This document shows, piece by piece, positions 1 to 11,559 of a stretch of DNA of 45,706 nucleotides; the stretch's first letter is position 1; every line of letters starts with the position of its first letter. A program made the position numbers and the translations under genes. The notes below the pieces were generated by a model that did no database searches, had not been told where the DNA came from, and worked only from the letters and a program-made list of their open reading frames with translations. The stretch spans positions 1,721,799 through 1,767,504 of the forward strand of contig BFEA01000337.1 of the NCBI GenBank assembly GCA_003427395.1. Reading direction: 5' to 3'. The stretch is from Chara braunii (taxonomy: Eukaryota > Streptophyta > Charophyceae > Charales > Characeae).

Positions 1-80
1 CGCTCCCCCCACACAAGGGACTAACGGACAGTGTAGCAAGAATTTAAGGGGACAGGTTCGATCTATTAAAAGGAGAAAAG

Positions 81-2810
81 ATGGCAAATCAAGCGCATGC
101 CACAATTCCAACCGATCAAGAATCGCCCGAGAAGATTGTCAACGTTATTGACAATGAAGCTCTCAAATTCCTAATCGAAAAGACGAAAGTCCACGGAATC
201 GAGTCCACTGAAAAACAGATAGTGGAAGGAAAAAAAGAAGAAGTGGTTATATGAAAATACCCGAAAGAGAAGATCGCCGAGCTGGATGAACTGCATGAAA
301 ATCACGGAGTGGTTTTTAACTTTGCTCGCCATGGGGCAGACCTCCAGCCAGCGGAAAAAAGAAAATGGGTAATCGAAACGATTCGAAAGGAACCAAGATG
401 CAAACAGATAGGTGACACTTTCTCGTTGCAGAACCTGGGCCGGAACAACATCATGGTGCTATTCATCCACGAGGACCACGCGAGGATCGCAGCAGAAATG
501 CAATCCAGAAACTGCAACGGCTCAGTTTGCACGATCACAAGGTGGAAAAAACTCTCAGCCCAGAGACAGACCCCAAGATTCGCAATCACCTACAAACAGA
601 CCTTAATGAAGGAGAACTTATGGGTTCAATTCGACAACGTTCAGCCAGGCTTCCACGGATTACTGGTGGACAGGCTCGAAAGACAGTACACAGCGAACAA
701 AGTCCTGAAATGGATTCTACCGACGTCAGATTTTCTGGCGCCTCACTGTGGCACTTTGACAACAATCTTGGATGTGCAGACAGATGATCCCCCTGTTTTC
801 CCGCAGGTCTGGAAATTCCAGATTGAAAACAGGGTGATTGAAGTAAGGATTTTTACAAGAGCCTCACCGATCTGCTTTCGATGCAGAGAAAGAGGCCACC
901 TGGGCACTGACCCGAGTGGTCCCAAGTTTCCGAAGCAAGGTAAAGAAAGAAAGCTTCTACCGAACATGTTGGTAGAAGTGGAAGATGCACCTGGTATTTG
1001 GTATGTGGCTGATTCGTGTTATGATGGTTGGGTCTTTGACGGCAACCTTGATGAACCCGACTGGGTCTGGCACTTTGCAGACCAGTCTCCTCCCACCAAA
1101 AAACTGGACATTTTCCCCTCGGCAGATAGCAAATGGCAAAAGAAAGCAACGGGTGATCAGGGAGGAAAAAGCAAGGGAAGATGTGCTATGGGATCTTGAC
1201 ACAATAAGGGAGCAGATCGAACAGGAGTACAACAAGGAACCAGGTTCGTTCAGAGAATTACTGAAACAAGTCGTACAACAAACAGACAAGAGAAGGAACA
1301 AATCACAAGCCGACAACAAACGCCAGCTACAAGGCGATGGTGGGCCGTCTGAGAAAGAATCTGGTCCAAAGAGAAGGAGGGCAGAGGAATCAGCAGGAGG
1401 GAAGGAAACGAGAATGTCAGAAGCAGGGGCCGAAGGGGAAGGAATGGACATGGATCTGACGGGAGCTCAGGCAAACAAGGATTCTGAGGGGAAGGATACA
1501 GCTCCAGACGCTGCCTCCACAGAAGAGGAGGATGGTTCCACGCAGTCCCTGACTTGGCTCAGAGACTATGTGGAGTGGGCAAAAAGGGAAAGAGAACATG
1601 CATTTGATATCCGTGTAGCCTGCTTGAAACACGCAGAGAGGTCCCAAGCGAACGAAAAAAGAGATGCCTCAGCGGGAAGCAATAGCTCCTCTAACCAGTA
1701 CGAAATCCTCAAGAAAGTCAAATCAGAAGAATTCTCCGAATATGCGGCTTTCAGATATGCGGAGAAGAAAAGGGCAAGGGAACGAGGAACAGAGGACAAG
1801 AACAAGACCATCCCCACAACCAAGGACAACTTCCAGGACTTACAACCCAAGGCAAGGAAATTGGGCAAGAACCAGAAACGGAAGGAAACTAACAATGACC
1901 AAACCGAGGCAGAAGAGAAATCGGAACGAGACCTCTTAGAGAAAGAAGCGGCCGTAGTTCTGTCCCAGACTGAAAAATTGAGGAAGTGGAACAAAGAATA
2001 TGCACCTGAATTCACTACCATCTCGCAGATTGCTGGTGGAAGGGCCCCAATGGTATCAGAATCGGCCAAAGTGGCTCGCAGGACACTGAGGAACATCCGA
2101 CCTCTCATTGCTGCCAGGTACGTATCAAACGCTAAGGAGTGGCAGATCGCAACGGACATAGCCTTCAAAATCCCTCACTTTGTTGAGGGGGAAAACGTGG
2201 TGAAGGTGCTCAAAGAACAGGTAACACTGGAATCCCTACTGGGGCTCTTTGAGACAGTAGCCTTGGAATCAGATCTGATTGACTCCAGTGCACAGGAAGA
2301 AACAGCAAGTGTCAAAGATGATAAGGGTAAGATGACCAGAACTCCCCGAGGGCCTTCTCACCCCTGATAGCCAAGATGTCAGAATCAACCAAGTTGAGAA
2401 CAGGGATGATCTGGAAACCGTGGCGAACAGTGGCCGAAGTCCCTTACAGCATCCTAGCAGGCATCGGTGTGTCGGCAGAACTGATGGCCACAACTGTGGC
2501 TCAAATTGTCAAATCAGGACAGCTGGAAGGGGACGAGGATCTAGATGCAAGAGCATTCGCCCTAGATTGTGACAGGTTCTACAGAAGTGACGCCTCTGAC
2601 TGTTCCGAGTGGGAAGGGAATGATGAAGATGAGATCCTAGGCCGGGACACTGATCTAGATAAGGAAGAGAATGGCCAGATTGACCCAGAGAGTTCAAACA
2701 AGGCAGGACATTCTGCAATTTCCCCATCAAAGGACAGTGGATTAGGGTCGTCTCAGGCGATAACTGGGGAAGGGGCAAGCGCGGGCACCTCTCCACTTTC
2801 CCCTACCTAG
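81..2810 (+). pseudogene. LINE A ORF1, RNA-binding gag-like protein, broken
   Basis: The start at 81 follows the leader and the protein begins MANQAHA. The frame meets one in-frame TGA at 252-254, where the homologous position of LINE C has Trp (TGG). It runs on to 1199 and continues in a second frame from about 1140 to 2367, then in a third to 2810, so there are two frameshifts. Residues 77-265 resemble the nucleic-acid-binding N-terminal half of plant LINE ORF1 (DUF4283-like, inferred), followed by a zinc knuckle at 873-914. There C-X2-C-X4-H is kept but the last Cys is replaced. The middle is charged and coiled-coil-like. The C-terminal part (2376-2520) holds an IWKPW...VPY block also present in LINE C. 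ORF1 proteins bind the element's RNA to form the RNP. Confidence 0.8.
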
Positions 2811-2855
2811 ACGGTCCGGGACCAAGAGTCTCTCTAAACTGACCCAACTGCTGCT

Positions 2856-5800
2856 ATGGAGAGCTACAGGAGAAGAGCGAATGAGGTAAGAGACCACACG
2901 GATTGGAAGAACCAAGGATTAGTCCTCAGAAGCTGGAATGTCAACGGATTAGGGAACATAATAGAAAGAGAAGAAAAGTGGAACGATATACTATTTGGGA
3001 TATCGATGAGGGATAGGAAGGTAGAAGATATAGTACTACTGCAGGAAACACACCGCACCTTCTCAACAACACACAACAGAATTCGCTTATTTATGGCAAG
3101 AAAACTAGGCGGCCTGAAGGAAGAAATTTGGTCGGTTGACCCCGAAACAAGCACTAAGGGAACGACCATCCTAATTCCCAAATCCTCCCGCCTATATGCA
3201 GCAGGCTCGATCGTCGACAAGAAAGCCGATCAGACAAAAGGAAGGTGGTGTATGTTACATCTGAAATGGACGGAAGAGGAACTCTTACTCTTCAATATTT
3301 ATGCCCCAAACTTGCCAACCGAAAGAACATCTTTTCTAAGACAAATCGGAGACCTGATTCCTCCACTTACCCCATGTATTCTGGCAGGAGATTGGAATGC
3401 TACAATAGACCCATCAGTGGACCGTATTTCTCGATCCTCCACTATCCCAAACTTATCAGAAGCAACACCAATCCAGGAAATGATGCTTAACCACAACCTG
3501 GTAGATCCCCTTAGAGTCCTACACCCCAACAAAAGAACCTTCACCTTAGTCAAGAAAAACCATGCTAACCATATATGACCTTTTCACGAATAGACTACTT
3601 CCTAGTGTCCGAAGTCTTGATGGGGGCAGTCAAGGAAGCTGAAGTATTACCGCTGGCTCCATATTCTGGGCTGGATCACAAACCAACTGAACTGGTCATA
3701 TGCTTTGACCAAGTGGTTTCAAAGGGAGCCAGCTTCCACAAGCTCAACAACTCCCTTCTGCTGAGCCAATCTTTCCAAAGTGAAGTTTGCGACTGCTAGC
3801 AAGGGTTGAGGTCGGTACGCCTAAGCACTGTTCCTCGATGGGAATGGTTTCAGAAGAGCTACTCGATCCTTTCAGACATCGTGGCCAAAGTGTCTAGGAA
3901 GCTAGTGTCGATAAGGAAACAAAGAAAGTAATCATTAGAATTTGCACTGAAAATAGCAGAATCTAACCTGACAAACAACCCCGCCTCTCAACTATATATC
4001 GAGATCTTCGACAAGGCTCGAGAGGAATTGGCCATGTGGAAATGGTGGGATATGAAAGGCCTTCAAATAAGAGCAAGAATGTGCGAGTACGAACTAAGTG
4101 ACTCAATGACTAAACACTTCTTTGCCCGAATCAAAGCCAATTCGAGAGCTGGCACGATAGAAGGCCTGAGGTCACACACAACTCCCGAAACCGTGAAATC
4201 GGATAGTGAAGGGATGCTGGAGATAGCCAACAATTTCTACAAGGATCTATACCAGTCCAAGACTGGGGTACCAATACCCATCAACGTCATAAAGGCAAGG
4301 CAGAAAATGCTACACTACCTAGAGCGAACAATATCACTCAACCAGGCTGAAGCTCTGATAAACCTTTCACATCAGAAGAAATACTTCGGGATGCAGTTGG
4401 TTGTGTCCAAGTCAATGGACTTTTGTCAGATTGCTATCCGATATCTCGCTCGGTCCGCCAAGGGGACCCACTAGCTCCGTCAATTTTCCTATTCGTAATG
4501 GAGGCAATCGCATCCTTCCTGCGCAAGGATCCATCAATTCAGAGACTAGCCAGCACCGATGTAGGCTCGGCCCATCAGATGGATTTCCCCGCAGCTATCA
4601 TGTTCGCCGATTATTTAACGGTTCTGATCAGAGCATCGGATTCTTCCTTCAGAACACTAGCCAAAGCAATGGAAGCATTCAGGTTAGCCTCAGAAATGAA
4701 GATCAATTGGGGGAAAACAACTAGCTGGTGGCTCTCCGATGACAAACCCCTTTCTCTCCAAGGATGTGAGGCGGCTATGACATGGCAAACACCGGATACG
4801 CCCACACGTTATCTAGGTATCCTGATGACGAAAGAAGGACTGGCGCCCCAAATGGGCCCATCTATGCTGGCCAAACAGATTAACAAAATCGGAAGGTGGG
4901 GCAACGCCTTCACTTCCCTTATCGGCCGAGCGTTGGTTCTCAATACGTCGGTTTTCTCAATGATGTGGTATATTGCTTCTATTTGGACAGTTCCCGACAA
5001 CTCGATTAAGGAGCTGAACAGACGAGCCAGAATTTACCTATGGACAGGAGACCCCAACAAAGACAAGGGCATATCTAAGATAGCCTGGCACTACGTCACA
5101 AGGAGGCCACGAGATGGGGGTCTAGGAATCATTGACCCCGGAACAGAAACGAAAGCTCTGCAAATTAAATGGATCATCAAACTGCTGATGAATCCGGACA
5201 GCGCCTGAAATAAGCTGGCTCTGGACAGTATCAGATCGGTAGCTCCTATTCCCTCCTCGAACGATATGTCAGGTCTGTTTTGGGTAATGAACAAAGAATG
5301 GGTGATATCTACAGGACAGAGGAGTCGGACGAGGAATAACAGACCCGAAGACCATCGGCCGCCCACCCCCTACTGGCCGGCATTGCTTCGATCGTGGAGA
5401 AAAATCATCCCTAACAAGATAAACAAACCCAAATCTAAAGATGAAGTACTAAGACAACCGCTCTTCGGGAATGAATGGCTAACAAACGAGGCCAACGACC
5501 CACTTTTCCTTGAACATAGGTGGCTATCTTGGATCAAGAACAGTATCTGGAAAGTAGACTACTTGTGGGTGGAGGATAGAAAAGACTGGATAACAGAACA
5601 AGAAGTTAGTGCCCGACTGAAAGGATGCCATAGACGAGAGACCAATCTTCAATACATACTCAGTCGTATTCCTCAAGAATGGAAAGATATCCTGGTAAAA
5701 GATGAATCCTGGAGACCGGGCGAATGGGGTCTTTTGATTCAAGACACATCCCCTACTAGAGCCTATCAATTCTCTCACATGCAACAAGGCTCACACACCA

Positions 5801-6822
5801 GAGCCATTTTCCTCTCCTTCCCGGTCTCCTTCACCAATACGGACATGCCAGCTATTTTCAACTACAATGTAGAAACATCTATACTGGATTCCTTCCTCCT
5901 CAGAAAAGTAAGGGTCCTAGGTTCATGGCCAAAGGCAATTTTCAGACCGGACATTGCAATCTGATCCTTGGAGTTCGACCCAGCGGAGTGGGCCTGAAAG
6001 CCAAATTCTACCAGCAACTTCAAGTAAAAAGTCCCGATCCAGGATTACTCAGTCAAACTTGGGTACGGACTGTCTCTGAAGACCAAAAATCCAGATCCAA
6101 TCATAAAAAACAGATGGCGGAACCTCGTGGGTCAAGAAGCAGACAAAATCATACGAATCCATTGGGAAAAATTCAAACGTATTAGACCAATCAAGATCAG
6201 AAGTTTGCAATGGCTGATTGTATACGCAGCCCTGCCCGTGAACCAATGGCTGCACATTAGACGGAAAACCACAGACCCAGACAGCTCGGAATTATGTACA
6301 GTCTGCTATGAAGGCTCGGTAGAAGACGTAGTCCACTGCCTAGTGCTCTGTAAAGAGGCGACCGAATACTGGGCGAGAGCTTCTTCACTCTGGGATTCCC
6401 TCTTCACATCTCCCTTCCCCAAACAACCCATTCAACTGCTCCTCTTGACTAACATCCCTGATCAGGNTCGGAAGGCTGAGAGGATCTGGTTTGAACTCAT
6501 CAGGAAAGTGACCCTATGGGTCATCTGGAAGGAGAGACGAACAATTGAAGGACGGTCCAACCCACGGGAGAAAGTGTGGATAGATACTAAAACAATGATT
6601 CAAGCCGAGATCCTTTGCGGATGGCGGAAGATCAAACGAGCCTGGACAGAAGACGAAGAACAGCGGAACAAGGAGAGGCAGAGATTCTACAGGAATTGGC
6701 TGGTCGATGGCAAGGTTGGAGAACTGCAACAGGACCGGGTATGCTGGAAAGAATGGCATAATTCAATTCCAGAAAGGGGTTCCCAACATCAGACGACGCT
6801 GGAAGGCTTAACCACATCTTAG
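2856..6822 (+). pseudogene. LINE A ORF2, endonuclease/reverse transcriptase, broken
   Basis: The EN domain runs from 2856 to about 3720 with SWNVNG, LLQETH, GDWNATIDPS, SRIDYF and LDHKP, the expected APE-type catalytic blocks. A frameshift lies near 3565, between HANH and SRIDYF. In-frame stops follow at 3797 and 3929. RT begins near 4330, but at about 4397 it jumps from the fingers straight to VQVNG...SRSVRQGDP. This deletes the palm segment with the first catalytic Asp (FDFEKAYDQ in LINEs B and C). The second motif reads FADY instead of FADD, so catalysis is doubly lost. Further stops occur at 5206, 5962, 5995 and 6025. The C-terminus (6127-6822) keeps the zinc-binding RT domain (CTVC...HCLVLC). 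In the family, ORF2 nicks the target and primes reverse transcription there. Confidence 0.85.
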
Positions 6823-7317
6823 GCTGCGAGAGGATAAACATAACCCGGGGGGTACAGACGATGTGGAAAAAGGAGGACAAGTCTGATAACGCTGGAACAT
6901 GAACGGGGGTCGCAAAGGATGATCCCATCCCAGAGATCCGGAAGTTGACGAACACCCTGCCAGGGTCCAATTTTGACGACCGGATGATAAGAATGCAGAC
7001 TGAGGGTGTAGGTTTTAATGATATACGGTTGACCTTCCAAAGGGGGGCAAAGTGGTGTATGGGGAAGGACCAGGTTGGGTAAGGACAACAGATGTGATCT
7101 TTCTAGGGTCAAATGCTTTATCTGACAGATCTGGTTTCCGGGTCTGAGAGGAAAGAGAGGGACAAGGCAAGCTGACAGTCAATCCTCCTGTGGTGGAGCA
7201 ATCAATGCTGCTCAGGGGTCCTTTGGCCTGACGGAAGGAAGCGTGTGTGATTGGTAATTGATGTAATGTATAATTTGACTTGCCGGTGGAATAGGAACCG
7301 GACTGACGCTGCTATAT
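6823..7317 (+). promoter_or_regulatory. LINE A 3' UTR with conserved structured core (type 1)
   Basis: The core at 7165-7308 contains AAGCTGACAGTCAATCCTCC, a CTCC/GGAG hairpin, GCAATCAATGCTG (7198-7210), a second hairpin (TCCTTT/GGAAGGA) and CCGGT/ACCGG near the end. The same succession recurs downstream at 11.4, 24.8, 25.3 and 25.7 kb. In LINEs of the stringent type such 3' structures are recognised by the element's own RT. That role is inferred here. The remaining 340 bases show no other motif. Confidence 0.7.
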
Positions 7318-7322
7318 AGTTC

Positions 7323-9893
7323 TTTGACTTCGAAAAGGCTTACGACCAGGTAAATTGGAACTTCTTACAACAAAGCATGGAAAAAATGGGGGTAGGCCCT
7401 AACTTTCGGAAATGGGTCAGGATTCTATACGCAGATGCCCATGGCAGAGTTCAAGTCAATGGCCATCTCTCCCACACATATCGTATGTCCCGGTCTGTCA
7501 GGCAGGGGGATCCTCTAGCGGCCCTTATCTTCCTCTTCATCATGGAAGCTATCGCCTCCTTCCTGAGGAAGGGCCCTTCAATAGAAAGGCTAGTGGACAA
7601 CAGTCAACACCCGATCCCTCTTCCTACCACTATTATGTTTGCAGACGACCTAACGGTCCTAATAAGGACCACGGATTCGTCATTTCAGGCACTGACAAGG
7701 GCAATGCAGGCTTTCCAAATAGCATCAGAAATGAAAATCAACTGGTGCAAAACAATTGGTTGGTGGCTCACAAGCCTGCATACCGATACTCCGCCAAGCA
7801 CCCCTGAGGGCATGACCTGGACCCGGGGCAATGAACCATTAAGGTTCTTAGGGATTCAGATGTCCAAATACGGCCCCAATCCAGCCATGGCACCAGCAAT
7901 AATGAACAAGATGATAGCCAAACTAACTAGTTGGTCCAAAGTATACACCTCAGTNTTCGGCAGAGCGCTGATCATTAATGCGTCTATTTTCTCAATGCTA
8001 TGGTATGCAGCAACAGTGTGGAGCCCGCCAACAAACATAAGACACCAACTCAGAAGGAGAGCAGCAGCTTACCTTTGGTCGGGCGACCCTTCTAAGACCA
8101 ACTTCATCTCCAAGGTGGCATGGAGATACGTCACACTCGGGAAGACACAGGGCGGCCTAGGAATACTGGACCCAGAAACACAAATCAAGGCACTGCAAAC
8201 CAAATGGATCCTCAAGATGATAACTAACCACAATCTACCTTGGTCCCAATCAGGATTATACAGGATACAGCAGCTGGCCAAATACAAAACACCGGTTAAC
8301 ATGAGGGGCGATTTCTGGCTTATGGCCAAATCTTGGGCAATAAAGGGAGCAGTGCAGGTCCCAGGAGTAGAGGAAGGGATAGGTCAACAAGGAGAAGACT
8401 TTTGGAGACAACTAATGAGAACATGGAGGGAAATTCTACCTGCCAAAGTGAGGGAACCTACAATCAAAGAAGAAGTCCTCCGACAACCCCTCTTCTGCAA
8501 TCAATGGATTCTGGACACACAGGGCAAACCCTGGACTCTGACTGGTAAAGACACAAAATGGGGTACATGGTTAGAAAAAGGAGTGTGGCAAGTCAAGCAC
8601 CTGTGGCACGACGAGGAAAAGAGATGGAAAAGGGTGGGAGAGCTAAGGGGGACCTTGAAAGGATGCCATAACCTGCAAGAAAACCTGAATAATGAACTAA
8701 TCTCTATTCCAGAGAACTGGCGACAGCTACTCAACCAACCAAGCTCATGGAAGGAAGGAGAATGGGCGACAAGAACAACGGACAACACTCCCTCTTCGGC
8801 CTATCAGTTTCGCTCAAGAGAAGGACCGGGAGGAAAATGGACGGTCTGCGACATCTACTTGATCAAAAGCCCTGGATCAACTACAAGCCTGCTTAGCAAA
8901 AATCTATCCGGGGAAGTGGCGTTGCTGGAACAGCTGCTGAGGAAAGTAAGGGTGGTGGAAACGGGAGCGAAACGTATTTACAACCCACTCACAGANATAT
9001 CTGACCTAGAGACAGACCCAGCCGAGTGGGCATGGAAAAGAAAATCAGGTAGGCTTGGCATTGAGCAGTGCACAAACATATTAGAGTATACCACCAAACT
9101 CGGCTATACGCTAAGAATGCGTTCGCACCCCTTAACGCAGATCACAAGCCAAAGATGGGAGGAGAAACTCAATCTACCCCCTAATGGAACATTGTTCACG
9201 TCATGGAATTGTGTCTATACCATAACATCCACGAAATTAAGAGCATTCCAGTGGCAACTGATGCACAGAGCCTTGCCAGTTAATCAATGGCTAAACAAGA
9301 GAAGAAGCATCCAGACAAGATCTCCCTTGCAGGAGCTCTGCGCAATCTGCACAGAAGGCTCAATCGAGGACATTGAACACTGCCTGCTGCATTGTCCAAA
9401 GGCAAGGCAACTGTGGGCAAAGGCGGCAGAACTTTGGCNCACAGTGACAGGTAAAACCCTCCCAACAGACCACGCATCCCTTCTACTAGGTCTACACTCC
9501 TNTCAAGCAGGGCAAGGGTTCGAATCCTGTTTCTTCCACATATTAAGACTGGCAACACTTTGGATGATATGGAAGCGCAGATGCCAGGAAACAANGGANC
9601 ACTCCGCGCTGATGGCTCAGGTAGCATGGGAAGGAGGCCTCAATCTAATAGAGATCGAATACAGAGGAAAATGGAAAAGGGTAAGAAGAAAAATAGAAGA
9701 TAACCCACTGGACAGGGACAAAATAATAGAAAATTTCAAAAAACAAATACTAGGAGAAGAGAAAATAGCAACAATACATCAGAACAGAATCCAGTTCGGA
9801 CACTGGAGATACTCACGCGCACCTGCCTCCCAATTGCTAGAAACACCAAGAAACAGAACCCAGCTGACAGACATAACGCTAGGCAGGATCTAA
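7323..9893 (+). CDS. LINE B ORF2 C-terminal part (RT palm to zinc-binding domain), 5'-truncated
   Basis: The frame is open from FDFEKAYDQ (RT motif A, first catalytic Asp) at 7323, and the first Met is at 7377. Counting from that Met, SRSVRQGDP lies near residue 40 and FADD (second catalytic pair) is at 88-91. A thumb and connection region follows, then the RT zinc-binding domain at about 630-700 with C655-X2-C658-X9-H668-X4-C673. The stop is at 9891-9893. The endonuclease, the RT fingers and all of ORF1 are missing, so it cannot move by itself. Five Ns (7955, 8996, 9439, 9502 and two near 9596-9599) hide single residues. All catalytic residues that remain are intact, unlike in LINE A. Confidence 0.85.
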   Translation, partial: FDFEKAYDQVNWNFLQQSMEKMGVGPNFRKWVRILYADAHGRVQVNGHLSHTYRMSRSVRQGDPLAALIFLFIMEAIASFLRKGPSIERLVDNSQHPIPLPTTIMFADDLTVLIRTTDSSFQALTRAMQAFQIASEMKINWCKTIGWWLTSLHTDTPPSTPEGMTWTRGNEPLRFLGIQMSKYGPNPAMAPAIMNKMIAKLTSWSKVYTSXFGRALIINASIFSMLWYAATVWSPPTNIRHQLRRRAAAYLWSGDPSKTNFISKVAWRYVTLGKTQGGLGILDPETQIKALQTKWILKMITNHNLPWSQSGLYRIQQLAKYKTPVNMRGDFWLMAKSWAIKGAVQVPGVEEGIGQQGEDFWRQLMRTWREILPAKVREPTIKEEVLRQPLFCNQWILDTQGKPWTLTGKDTKWGTWLEKGVWQVKHLWHDEEKRWKRVGELRGTLKGCHNLQENLNNELISIPENWRQLLNQPSSWKEGEWATRTTDNTPSSAYQFRSREGPGGKWTVCDIYLIKSPGSTTSLLSKNLSGEVALLEQLLRKVRVVETGAKRIYNPLTXISDLETDPAEWAWKRKSGRLGIEQCTNILEYTTKLGYTLRMRSHPLTQITSQRWEEKLNLPPNGTLFTSWNCVYTITSTKLRAFQWQLMHRALPVNQWLNKRRSIQTRSPLQELCAICTEGSIEDIEHCLLHCPKARQLWAKAAELWXTVTGKTLPTDHASLLLGLHSXQAGQGFESCFFHILRLATLWMIWKRRCQETXXHSALMAQVAWEGGLNLIEIEYRGKWKRVRRKIEDNPLDRDKIIENFKKQILGEEKIATIHQNRIQFGHWRYSRAPASQLLETPRNRTQLTDITLGRI

Positions 9894-10377
9894 AGTCGCA
9901 ACAGTCCAGATGAGTTAGAACTAACACCACAGAGGAAAGACGCAACAAACGTTGTACACCAAGGACTAGGAAAGCTAGGGTTTAGGGTTTATGAGATTAA
10001 AGAGGAGGGGAGAACGGTAAGGTTTAAGCATAAGGGTGCCACGCAACTCAGAAACAAGGGGAAAGGGATGAGACTAGTTAGTTAGAAGAGATGAGACGGG
10101 CCCCCGATGTAGTCTAGTGTAGGAAACTCTTAAGCATAGTATCCTAACTAAGACCCTAGTACCCAGGTTCAGCTGACAGCACTCAGTAAGAAAGGACCGA
10201 AACTTCACAGAGTCTCCAGACCGCACTGCGCACAGAGGAACTAAGTATTAGAACTTAGAAGGCTCTCAAATCTCAGAGTCAGTAGTGGCAGGCTAACTTA
10301 GGCAGGGGTGAGAGACGGTACATCCTTCCCGAAGGAAGTAATCAATGCCGGCTACTCGGGCCTCTCAACCATAATGG
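9894..10377 (+). promoter_or_regulatory. LINE B 3' UTR (type 2) with telomere-like motif
   Basis: A CTAGGGTTTAGGGTTTA run lies at 9975-9991. The end carries a CTTCC/GGAAG hairpin followed by GTAATCAATGCCG (10338-10350) and a TCGGGCCTC block. LINE C has the same end at 21065-21155. The sequence enters the gap at 10378. Confidence 0.65.
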
Positions 10378-10572
10378 NNNNNNNNNNNNNNNNNNNNNNN
10401 NNNNNNNNNNNNNNNNNNNNNNNNNNNNNNNNNNNNNNNNNNNNNNNNNNNNNNNNNNNNNNNNNNNNNNNNNNNNNNNNNNNNNNNNNNNNNNNNNNNN
10501 NNNNNNNNNNNNNNNNNNNNNNNNNNNNNNNNNNNNNNNNNNNNNNNNNNNNNNNNNNNNNNNNNNNNNNNN
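10378..10572. other. assembly gap (195 N)
   Basis: This is a run of N between the LINE B 3' end and a poly(A) tract. The gap probably arose because the homopolymer could not be assembled. Confidence 0.99.

Positions 10573-10630
<58 letters not shown>
10573..10630 (+). repeat. poly(A) tract, probable LINE B tail
   Basis: There are 58 consecutive A directly after the gap. The position behind the LINE B 3' UTR fits a retrotransposon tail. The gap prevents proof, and no target-site duplication could be checked. Confidence 0.7.
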
Positions 10631-10634
<4 letters not shown>

Positions 10635-10650
10635 ATATATTAATATATAG

Positions 10651-10782
10651 TATATACCACACATTGCGGAGAACATTTGCAACTCCATTTGAGATATATA
10701 CCACGCACTGCAGAGAATGTTCGTGAATCCATTTGAGATATATACCGCAGATTGCAGAGAATCGTTGCACCTCAGTTTTGGA
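10651..10782. repeat. 44-bp minisatellite, three units
   Basis: Units start at 10651, 10695 and 10739, each opening with TATATACC and containing TTGCRGAGAA or CTGCAGAGAA. The third is the most diverged. The array sits just downstream of the poly(A) tract. Confidence 0.85.
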
Positions 10783-11269
10783 TTCAAGGGCTGCACAACG
10801 ACCGATATATCAACCGATGGCATTGCAACCATGCTCTGCCAGCAGTTTGAGAGGAGAGCATTTGCTACTCCCTTTGTGTTGTACTCCACGTTGCATGTTG
10901 TACATACAAACCCACGCATTTGGGGGAGGGGGGAGGGGGGGGAGGAGGGAGTAGTTTTGGATTTTGTATCCATCTTGCAACATAGCCTGAAATCATAGCA
11001 GTAGCACCATGGTATCGAAAACACAGACAGGAAAGGTGAGTGGATGGGAACGGTGATGAATCAACTTATGATTGATAGTGAATAGGGAGCAAGGCAGTTT
11101 CCGCATTCTTATGAACAAGCCTGGACAGCAACCCCAAGCCTTGAACAGTGGCCTCCATTGCCAGGATTATGAACCATTCATCAGGCTTCCCTACCTCGTG
11201 CTCTCAAGAACATAGAAGCAGAATGTGAATAGTTCCCAATATAGAATAGCAGGGAATAGAATGATAAGG
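10783..11269. other. no recognisable gene
   Basis: I see only short open frames and a G-rich stretch near 10920-10950. Nothing resembles a known protein, RNA gene or the neighbouring LINEs. Confidence 0.5.
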
Positions 11270-11556
11270 ATTTAATGACACTTGATGGTGGGACTTGGGG
11301 TTTAGACAGTATTGACAACAGTTGCAGCCTCTCAGACCTTTCTTGTTGAAGCATGGTTTATCTGACAGGATCTTATAGTAGTCCTGAGAGGAAAGGTGTA
11401 AGCAGGGCAAGCTGACAGTCAATCCTCCACATTGTGGGAGCAATCAATGCTGATCAGGGTTCCTTCGGCCAGACGGAAGGAAGCGTGAGAGTGTTCCTTG
11501 ATGTATCATTTTATTCTGACTTGCCGGTGGAATAGGAACCGGACTGATGCGGACTG
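11270..11556 (+). mobile_element. LINE 3' UTR fragment (type 1)
   Basis: It matches the fragment at 25590-25850 over nearly its whole length: a GGGGTTTAGACAG start, TCAGACCTTTCTTG, CTGAGAGGAAAGGTG, AAGCTGACAGTCAATCCTCC, GCAATCAATGCTG (11440-11452), the TCCTTC/GAAGGA hairpin (11461-11481) and GGAATAGGAACCGGACTGA. No ORF2 remains, so this is an extremely 5'-truncated copy or a remnant. Confidence 0.8.
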
Positions 11557-11559
11557 ACG

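Larger units (their letters stand above)
1..7317 (+). mobile_element. LINE A, nearly full-length non-LTR retrotransposon, inactive
   Basis: The element is laid out as a short 5' leader, ORF1 (81-2810), ORF2 (2856-6822) and a 3' UTR ending near the CTGACGCT block at 7305. Its domain order is that of plant LINEs: CCHC-type ORF1, APE-like endonuclease, reverse transcriptase and zinc-binding domain. Whether its 5' end lies at base 1 or outside the window cannot be told. No poly(A) tail is visible, because LINE B follows immediately. Several stops, frameshifts and a large RT deletion show that it is dead. It is closest to LINE D in protein sequence and in 3' UTR type. Confidence 0.9.
7318..10377 (+). 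mobile_element. LINE B, 5'-truncated non-LTR retrotransposon
   Basis: The element starts abruptly at RT motif A, directly abutting the 3' terminus of LINE A. It holds the rest of ORF2 (7323-9893) and a type 2 3' UTR, and runs into an assembly gap followed by poly(A). Truncation at the 5' end is the usual product of incomplete target-primed reverse transcription. The ORF is free of stops apart from ambiguous Ns, so this is a younger insertion than LINE A. It belongs with LINE C by protein and 3' UTR. Confidence 0.85.

Noticed and set aside
957-2168. Minus-strand frames of 164 and 200 residues opposite LINE A ORF1
   Set aside because: They are antisense shadows; the plus strand has homologous protein in LINE C while the minus frames have no counterpart.
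7198-7310. Riboswitch or self-cleaving ribozyme in the LINE 3' UTR
   Set aside because: The hairpins fit no riboswitch or hammerhead/HDV core that I can recognise; retained only as an element-specific structure.
10308-11024. Open frames crossing the N gap and poly(A)
   Set aside because: Ns read as X and poly(A) or poly(T) as Lys or Phe keep the frame open artificially.
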